DNA of 41,332 nt, taken from Christensenella sp. UBA3792 (GTDB lineage Bacteria > Bacillota > Clostridia > Christensenellales > CAG-138). Under the pieces are notes generated by a model. That model made no database searches and had not been told where the DNA came from. It saw only the letters and a list, made by a program, of their open reading frames with translations. Shown in pieces: positions 36,412 through 41,332 of the stretch. A program made the translations under genes and the position numbers. The stretch covers positions 340 through 41,671 of the forward strand of contig DFEW01000024.1 of the NCBI GenBank assembly GCA_002369195.1, in the 5' to 3' direction. The first letter of the stretch is position 1. The number at the start of each line of letters is the position of its first letter.

Positions 36412-37920
36412 TCAATTGCGCTTTTTTCTTCGGACCAGCAGGACGACCGATGCGATCGCGAGCACCGCCGCGCCTGCGATCAGGGCGTATACGGTCGGCT
36501 CGGTCGGTTCGCTGTGTACCGGCACCGGCGTGGGCGTGGGCGTCGCGCTCGCCGTCGGGGTCGGCACCGCGGTCGGCGCTGCGGTCGGGGCGTCCTCCGC
36601 GCTGACGGGGATCGGCGTGGCGGGTTCGGGCGTGGACGGCAGATCAACGCTCTGCGCCGCAGCCAGCGGCAGCGTGAACCATACGCGTCCGTTGTAGGAG
36701 AACGTCGCCGTGCCGAGCACATCGCCCTTTTGGACCGGCGCCTGCGCGCCTGCCTCGACGGTGACGGTGAACTGCGCGTCGCCTTCCTTCAAAAGATCGA
36801 TCTCGCGGATCGGGCGGAACGCGCTCGCGCCGCGCACGTCCGCGATCGCTTCGACTTGTGTGTCGGGCAGGTTCTGTACATCGATCTGCTCGCTGCAGCG
36901 TTCGATCAGCGCCGACGCGTCGATCTTCGCGTACTCATAGGTAAATACATATTCGAAAAACTGGATCGCGCGCTTGAACAGTTCCTCGCGGCGGGCGGCG
37001 TTGTCGCTGCCGAGCATCCCCATCTGCACGCAGATGATCGTGACGTCCTCGCGCTTTGCGGCGGTGACGAGGCAGGTGCCGAGGGCGGTCGCGCCGGTCT
37101 TGACGCCGATCGCGTCCGGATAGTGAAACTCATGCGGCGGACCGTCGGACACGAGCCGGTTGCTGTTGCGCAGCACGAGCGTTTCGCGGCGCTCCTCGCT
37201 GCGGGGGATCGTGTATTCGGCGGTGCCGACGATCTTTAAAAATTGTTCGTTTTTCAGCGCGTCCTGCGTCAAAAGCGCCATGTCGTACGGCGTCGAATGG
37301 TTGTCGCCGACGTTTCGTCCGCAGGGATTGGTAAAGTTCGTGTCGACCATGCCGAGTTCGGCGGCGCGCTCATTCATCTTTTCGGCGAACGCTTCCTCCG
37401 ACCCGCATTGATGGAACGCGAGCGAGATCGCGCAGTCGTTGCCGGACACGAGCATCAGCCCGTAGAGCATGTCCTCCGCGCGCATCTTTTCGTTTTTGCT
37501 CAGCCCGAGCATCGTGTTCGTCCCGCCGAGCAGCGTCGCTTCGCGCGGGGTCGTGACGATCTCGTCGAGCCCGACGTTTTCGAGCGTCAACAGCGCCGTC
37601 ATGATCTTGGTCGTACTGCCGGGCGGAAAGATCGTATGCGCGTGCTTGGCAAAGTAGCAGAGGTTTAGATCGCTCGCATCGGCGACGTACACGCCCTGCG
37701 CACGCGCGCGTCCGATGAGCGCGCGCTGTTCTTCCTCGCGCTCCGCGCGCTGCGCGTCGTCGAGCCCGATGGATATGCCGAACAGCGGCGTCGGAGACGG
37801 TTCCGGCGTCGCTTCGACCGCATCGGTCGGTTCGGGCGTTTGTTCGGCGCGGCTGACGGTCGGCGTAAGCGGCAGCAACAGCAGCAGCGCGCACAGCAAC
37901 AGAATGCGTAGCGATTTCAT
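36412..37920 (-). CDS. D-alanyl-D-alanine carboxypeptidase (S11, low-molecular-weight PBP)
   Basis: 502 residues from the ATG at 37920. Signal peptide (1-24, ending SRA). Catalytic triad motifs: Ser102-Thr-Thr-Lys105, Ser159-Gly-Asn161, Lys274-Thr-Gly276. The beta-rich C-terminal domain of PBP5/DacF type follows, then a Pro/Thr/Ala-rich stretch (about 430-475) and a single C-terminal TM segment with an RRKKRN tail, so it is held outside the membrane. It trims the terminal D-Ala of peptidoglycan stem peptides. The start is chosen because a signal peptide begins there; there is no ribosome binding site, and the promoter sits immediately upstream. Longer frames up to a GTG at 38037 would cross that promoter and the divergent gene's start. 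Confidence 0.93.
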   Translation of the reverse strand: MKSLRILLLCALLLLLPLTPTVSRAEQTPEPTDAVEATPEPSPTPLFGISIGLDDAQRAEREEEQRALIGRARAQGVYVADASDLNLCYFAKHAHTIFPPGSTTKIMTALLTLENVGLDEIVTTPREATLLGGTNTMLGLSKNEKMRAEDMLYGLMLVSGNDCAISLAFHQCGSEEAFAEKMNERAAELGMVDTNFTNPCGRNVGDNHSTPYDMALLTQDALKNEQFLKIVGTAEYTIPRSEERRETLVLRNSNRLVSDGPPHEFHYPDAIGVKTGATALGTCLVTAAKREDVTIICVQMGMLGSDNAARREELFKRAIQFFEYVFTYEYAKIDASALIERCSEQIDVQNLPDTQVEAIADVRGASAFRPIREIDLLKEGDAQFTVTVEAGAQAPVQKGDVLGTATFSYNGRVWFTLPLAAAQSVDLPSTPEPATPIPVSAEDAPTAAPTAVPTPTASATPTPTPVPVHSEPTEPTVYALIAGAAVLAIASVVLLVRRKKRN

Positions 37921-37927
37921 ACGCAGT

Positions 37928-37956
37928 ATTGTAGCACGGATCGCAGGTTGTGACAA
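37928..37956 (-). promoter_or_regulatory. Carboxypeptidase promoter, predicting a leaderless mRNA
   Basis: On the minus strand: TTGTCA (37956-37951), 17-base spacer, TACAAT (37933-37928). Transcription would begin near 37921, one base from the ATG at 37920. Confidence 0.65.
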
Positions 37957-37975
37957 GATGCGACACGCGCGGCTC

Positions 37976-38004
37976 TTCCATTTTTTGCGCATATCTGTTA
38001 TACT
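37976..38004 (+). promoter_or_regulatory. Promoter of the TPR/DUF4037/nrdG genes
   Basis: TTCCAT (37976-37981), 17-base spacer, TATACT (37999-38004), 26 bases before the ATG. The -35 is weak. Confidence 0.5.
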
Positions 38005-38030
38005 CAAAGCAACAAACCGGGAGGTAAGGC

Positions 38031-38861
38031 ATGACACCCATCGACAAGGAAGATTACGTCGAGCCGCGCTGCCTGCTGTGCGAGGAACCGTACGGCGCGC
38101 AGATCGAGGTCAAGCCCGTGCCGCAGCAGCGGATCATGGAGAAGGTCGACGCGTATATGTCCCGCCGCGACTACGCGGGCGTGGAACGGCACCTCAACTA
38201 CTGGCTCGAGGAGGCGAAGCTCGGCCACGATCAGAAGGGCGAGCTGATGATCCGCAATGAGCTGATCGGACACTACCGCAAGGTGCAGGATCGCGATCAC
38301 GCGCTGCCGCAGATCGAAGACGCGCTGCGCCTGCTCGACGATATGGACTTTCGCGGGACGATCACCGAGGGCACGACCTGCGTGAACGCCGCGACGGCGT
38401 ATCAGGCGTTCGGCGAGAACGCGCGCGCGGTGCAGCTGTTCGAACGCGCAAAGGCGGTGTACGAATCGATCCCCTCCGTCAAGGCGGAGCTGCTCGGCGG
38501 GCTCTATAACAACATGGCGCTTGCGCTCGTGGAGGAGAAACGCTTCGACGAGGCGTTTGCGCTCTATCAAAAGGCGCTCGATACGATGGCGCACGCCGAG
38601 CACGGCGCGCTCGAGCAGGCAATCACGTACCTCAACATGGCGGACGCGGCGGAGGCGCAGAAGGGGCTTTTGGACGCATCCGAAGCGATCGACACGTATC
38701 TCGGCACAGCACAGACCCTGCTGGATACGCCGACGCTTGTGCGCGACGGATACTACGCGTTCGTGTGCGAAAAATGCGCGCCGACGTTCGAATACTACGG
38801 CTGGTTCGCGGCGGCGAACGATCTCAACGAAAGGGCGGGGGCGATCTATGAACGGGCTTGA
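38031..38861 (+). CDS. Tetratricopeptide-repeat protein
   Basis: 276 residues, nearly all helical, with TPR-like units (AYQAFGENARAVQLFERAKAVYE about 123-145; NMALALVEEKRFDEAFALYQKALD about 162-185; another about 195-225). CxxC pairs occur near both ends (Cys14/Cys17 and CEKC about 246-249). TPR proteins are usually interaction scaffolds. The last 14 bases overlap the start of the DUF4037 gene, so the two proteins probably act together. GGGAGG lies before the start. Confidence 0.85.
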   Translation: MTPIDKEDYVEPRCLLCEEPYGAQIEVKPVPQQRIMEKVDAYMSRRDYAGVERHLNYWLEEAKLGHDQKGELMIRNELIGHYRKVQDRDHALPQIEDALRLLDDMDFRGTITEGTTCVNAATAYQAFGENARAVQLFERAKAVYESIPSVKAELLGGLYNNMALALVEEKRFDEAFALYQKALDTMAHAEHGALEQAITYLNMADAAEAQKGLLDASEAIDTYLGTAQTLLDTPTLVRDGYYAFVCEKCAPTFEYYGWFAAANDLNERAGAIYERA

Positions 38862-39789
38862 GCTTTCCGAACGCTTCTATTCCGAATGCGTCAAACCGAT
38901 GCTGTCCGAGCAGTTTTCGGACATCCTTCCGTACCTTGCGGTCGGTCTGTTCGGCAGCGGATCGGAGTGCTTCGGCTTCGACGACGCGATCTCGACCGAC
39001 CACGATTTCGAGCCGGGCGTCTGCATCCTGCTGCCCGACGAATCAATCGTCGACCGGCAGACGGCGTTCAAACTCGAACGCGCCTACTATAAGCTGCCGA
39101 AGGAATTTCTGGGATATCGGCGCAGCGCGATCGCGCCGGTGGGCGGCGCGCGCCACGGCGTTCTGCGCACGGCGGAGGTCTTTGCCGATAAGGTCGGTTC
39201 GCCCGACGGCGTGCTGACGGTGCATCAATGGCTGACCGTACCGGGTCACGCGCTTGCGGAGGCGACCAACGGCAGACTGTTCTTCGACGGGTATGGCGAG
39301 GTCACGCGCATCCGCGAGGGGCTGCGGCGCTATCCGGAGGACGTGCGCAAAAAGAAGCTCGCGGGACATCTGCTGCTGATGGCGCAGGCGGGACAGTACA
39401 ACTACGCGCGCTGCCTTAAGCACGGCGAAACCGGCGCGGCGCAGCTTGCGGCGGCGGAGTTCGTGCGGCACACGATGTCGGCGGCGTTCCTGCTGAACAA
39501 CGTCTACGAGCCGTATTATAAATGGAGCTTTCGCACGATGCGCCGCCTTCCTAAGCTCTCCCTGCTTGCCGAGACGATGGAGTATCTGCTCACGACGGAC
39601 AACGGCGAGGAGCTGGCGGAATCGAAGCTCGACATGATCGAGGACGCGGCGTCGGACGTGATCGACGAACTGCAGACGCAGGGACTCAGCAAGGCGATCT
39701 GCGGCGATCTCGAGAAGCACGCCTATTCGGTCAACGACGCGATCGCGGACGGCGACATCCGCAATCTGCACATTCTTGCGGCTGTATAA
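38848..39789 (+). CDS. DUF4037 nucleotidyltransferase-like protein
   Basis: 313 residues. The N-terminal GLFGSGSECFGFDDAISTDHDF (about 30-51) fits a nucleotidyltransferase-type GS motif with acidic residues, as in DUF4037 proteins. The rest is helical and unassigned. The start at 38848 (after GGGGGCG) overlaps the TPR gene. In-frame starts further upstream would lie inside the TPR gene and read as nonsense. Neither substrate nor activity is known; an antitoxin or toxin role is not supported by any partner here. Confidence 0.8.
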   Translation: MNGLELSERFYSECVKPMLSEQFSDILPYLAVGLFGSGSECFGFDDAISTDHDFEPGVCILLPDESIVDRQTAFKLERAYYKLPKEFLGYRRSAIAPVGGARHGVLRTAEVFADKVGSPDGVLTVHQWLTVPGHALAEATNGRLFFDGYGEVTRIREGLRRYPEDVRKKKLAGHLLLMAQAGQYNYARCLKHGETGAAQLAAAEFVRHTMSAAFLLNNVYEPYYKWSFRTMRRLPKLSLLAETMEYLLTTDNGEELAESKLDMIEDAASDVIDELQTQGLSKAICGDLEKHAYSVNDAIADGDIRNLHILAAV

Positions 39790-39799
39790 GGAGGAACCG

Positions 39800-40489
39800 A
39801 TGAACATTCACGGACTGCAAAAAATGACGCTTCTGGACTTTCCCGGACGCGTGGCATGCACGGTGTTCTTAGGCGGATGCGACATGCGCTGCCCGTTCTG
39901 CCACAACGCGGAGCTGATCGACGGCACCGCCGCGCCGGTCATGGACGACAAAGAACTGCTGGCGTTTTTGGAAAAGCGCAAGGGACTTTTGGACGGCGTT
40001 GCGTTCACCGGCGGCGAGCCGACGCTTCGAAAGGACCTGCCCGATCTGTTGCGAAAGATCCGCGCGCTCGGCTATCCGATCAAGCTCGACACCAACGGCA
40101 TGCACCCCGACCGCTTAAAGGCGATGCTCGACGAGGGGCTCCTGGATTATGTCGCGATGGACATCAAGTCGAGTCCGGAAAATTATGCGCATACTTGCGG
40201 ATTGGAAAAAATCGATCTGGAGCCGATTCAAACGAGCGTGAAGCTTTTGATGACGTCGAACATCGATTACGAATTCCGCACGACCGTCGTCGACGAATTG
40301 CACTGTTTATCGGACTTTGAGGCGATTGCGAAGTGGATTGCCGGCGCGAAGGCGTACTACCTGCAAGCGTTTACGGACCGCGATACGGTTGTGTACGAAA
40401 ACTTCCATGCACCCACAAGGGAATGTATGGAAACGTATGCCGCAGCTGTCCGTAAAACCGTACAGAACGTTGCGCTGAGGGGCATATAA
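39800..40489 (+). CDS. nrdG: Anaerobic ribonucleotide reductase activating protein (radical SAM)
   Basis: 229 residues. Radical SAM motif Cys27-x3-Cys31-x2-Cys34, followed by the SAM-binding FTGGEP (about 71-76). It generates the glycyl radical on NrdD, the gene that follows. The start at 39800 is fixed by AAGGAGG overlapping the DUF4037 stop; a start at 39776 lacks this. It belongs to the longer NrdG2-like group. No independent promoter is seen, so it is probably cotranscribed with the TPR/DUF4037 genes. Confidence 0.92.
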   Translation: MNIHGLQKMTLLDFPGRVACTVFLGGCDMRCPFCHNAELIDGTAAPVMDDKELLAFLEKRKGLLDGVAFTGGEPTLRKDLPDLLRKIRALGYPIKLDTNGMHPDRLKAMLDEGLLDYVAMDIKSSPENYAHTCGLEKIDLEPIQTSVKLLMTSNIDYEFRTTVVDELHCLSDFEAIAKWIAGAKAYYLQAFTDRDTVVYENFHAPTRECMETYAAAVRKTVQNVALRGI

Positions 40490-40512
40490 TCTACGCTTTT
40501 CGTTGCTTGCCC

Positions 40513-40540
40513 CTGCGTATACCGCTTCCTGTATATGCAG
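40513..40540 (+). other. Hairpin after nrdG
   Basis: A 10-bp stem CTGCGTATAC/GTATATGCAG (one G.T pair) with an 8-base loop and no T tract. It may be a weak terminator or an end-protecting structure. Confidence 0.4.
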
Positions 40541-40549
40541 TGAATAAAT

Positions 40550-40593
40550 ACAACATATTGTAGGATTTGTTAACAATCACCACAAGATATTGA
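40550..40593. promoter_or_regulatory. Candidate pair of NrdR boxes
   Basis: ACAACATATTGT (40550-40561) and ACAAGATATTGA (40582-40593) match at 10 of 12 positions and begin 32 bases apart. NrdR boxes in nrd promoters occur as such pairs about three helical turns apart. The second box overlaps the -35 of the nrdD promoter. Confidence 0.7.
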
Positions 40594-40618
40594 CATTTCT
40601 TCTCCCTTGCGGTACAAT
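40590..40618 (+). promoter_or_regulatory. nrdD promoter
   Basis: TTGACA (40590-40595), 17-base spacer, TACAAT (40613-40618): close to consensus. Confidence 0.85.
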
Positions 40619-40628
40619 TGCCATGCTC

Positions 40629-40657
40629 GGTCGATGCGGGGAAGCACCCGTGCGACC
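40629..40657 (+). other. Hairpin at the 5' end of the nrdD leader
   Basis: GGTCG-GCGGG pairs with CCCGT-CGACC (40629-40633 and 40636-40640 with 40647-40657) around loop GAAGCA, with small bulges. It begins within a few bases of the expected transcription start. Confidence 0.45.
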
Positions 40658-40694
40658 AAAAATGTATGACTGACAACCGATGAGGGGGATTTTT

Positions 40695-41332
40695 ATGTAC
40701 GAGGTTATCAAAAGAGACGGTCAGATCGCGGATTTTTCGATTCAGAAGATCACGGCGGCCATCACCAAGGCGTTTGAAGCAACCAAAAAGCAGTATCATC
40801 CGAGCGTGATCGAGCTGCTCGCGCTGCACGTCACGTCCGATTTCGAAAGCAAGATCAAGGACGGCCGCATCACGGTTGAAGAGATTCAGGACAGCGTCGA
40901 AAAGGTTCTGTCCGAGTCCGGCTATGCGGACGTCGCAAAGGCGTACATTCTCTACCGCAAACAGCGCGAGAAGGTCCGCAACATCAATTCCACGATGCTC
41001 AACTACAAGGACCTCGTGGACAACTATCTGCAGATCAACGACTGGCGCGTCAAGGAGAACTCGACGGTCACGTATTCGGTCGGCGGTCTGATCCTTTCGA
41101 ACTCCGGCGCGATCACCGCGAACTACTGGCTGTCCGAGATCTACGACAGCGAGATCGCGAACGCGCACCGCTCCGGCGCGATCCATCTGCACGACCTCAG
41201 CATGCTCACCGGCTACTGCGCGGGATGGAGCTTAAAGCAGCTCATTCAGGAAGGTCTCGGCGGCGTTCCGGGCAAGATCACGTCCTCGCCGGCAAGCCAC
41301 CTTTCCACGCTGTGCAACCAGATGGTCAACTT
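40695..41332 (+). CDS. nrdD: Anaerobic ribonucleoside-triphosphate reductase, N-terminal part (runs off window)
   Basis: The first 212 residues are present; the gene continues past the end. The ATP-cone regulatory domain is about 1-92, starting MYEVIKRDGQIADFSIQKI. The catalytic domain then begins with SGAITANYWLSEIYDSEIANAHRSGAIHLHDL. It reduces ribonucleoside triphosphates to deoxy forms by a glycyl radical made by NrdG. The C-terminal glycyl radical site is outside the window. GAGGGGG lies before the ATG. Confidence 0.95.
   Translation, partial: MYEVIKRDGQIADFSIQKITAAITKAFEATKKQYHPSVIELLALHVTSDFESKIKDGRITVEEIQDSVEKVLSESGYADVAKAYILYRKQREKVRNINSTMLNYKDLVDNYLQINDWRVKENSTVTYSVGGLILSNSGAITANYWLSEIYDSEIANAHRSGAIHLHDLSMLTGYCAGWSLKQLIQEGLGGVPGKITSSPASHLSTLCNQMVN

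Noticed and set aside
37921..38037. N-terminal extension of the carboxypeptidase to a GTG at 38037
   Set aside because: It would place 39 non-signal residues before a normal signal peptide and cross both divergent promoters.
38521..38847. N-terminal extension of the DUF4037 protein
   Set aside because: This part is an Arg/Ser-rich shadow of the TPR gene in another frame; the ATG at 38848 gives a normal protein.

Overview
The window looks like part of a GC-rich, anaerobic, Gram-positive (Clostridia-type) chromosome, probably from a gut or rumen bacterium. Evidence for this: oxygen-sensitive enzymes (indolepyruvate:ferredoxin oxidoreductase, the anaerobic ribonucleotide reductase pair NrdD/NrdG), Ptb/Buk acyl-phosphate chemistry, the YgeY/YgeW pair, a DUF1292 protein, a sporulator-type D,D-carboxypeptidase with a C-terminal anchor, AGGAGG-type ribosome binding sites and sigma-A-type promoters. 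Genus cannot be read from the sequence. No rRNA, tRNA, insertion sequence or CRISPR array was seen.

130-10327 (minus strand): a compact biosynthetic operon, read from right to left: Sfp-type phosphopantetheinyl transferase, STAS anti-sigma antagonist, a membrane sensor fusing a PP2C/SpoIIE phosphatase to an RsbW-like kinase, and a 2417-residue NRPS with domain order C-A-T-C-A-T-R. The reductase end predicts a dipeptide aldehyde (or its cyclised pyrazinone or reduced alcohol). The N-terminal C domain suggests N-acylation. Coupling an NRPS to a complete partner-switching module by 4-nt gene overlaps is the most striking feature here. A glycerophosphodiester phosphodiesterase gene lies just upstream on the same strand.

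11303-19962 (plus strand): an MFS sugar-type transporter with a duplicated extracytoplasmic insert; then IorA-IorB-Buk-Ptb-aminotransferase, which together make a complete route from an (aromatic) amino acid to the corresponding acid with one ATP by substrate-level phosphorylation; then a methyltransferase and a DIP1984-like coiled-coil protein. 19963-20399 holds structured non-coding DNA, including a copy of a dispersed hairpin repeat.

20400-24195: a DUF1292 protein (minus), then a YheO-like regulator, a YgeY-type M20 hydrolase and a YgeW-type carbamoyltransferase (plus), a fragment of the purine/2,3-diaminopropionate catabolic set.

24487-35544: two paralogous genes for a zinc ribbon followed by two VOC domains (minus), a TetR regulator, and a plus-strand operon of ROK kinase, GH1 6-phospho-beta-glucosidase and a complete ribose-type ABC importer. 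Both VOC promoters and the kinase-operon promoter share a TAACTTG element at the -35 and GAATGCCGCG-type sites upstream, so these genes may form one regulon, possibly for use of a beta-glucoside and its aglycone.

35684-41332: a zinc-ribbon membrane protein, a D,D-carboxypeptidase with a promoter that predicts a leaderless transcript, a TPR protein with a DUF4037 nucleotidyltransferase-like partner, NrdG, and the start of NrdD behind two NrdR-box-like sites. NrdD runs off the window.

All functional names are from motif recognition by eye; no database search was run.
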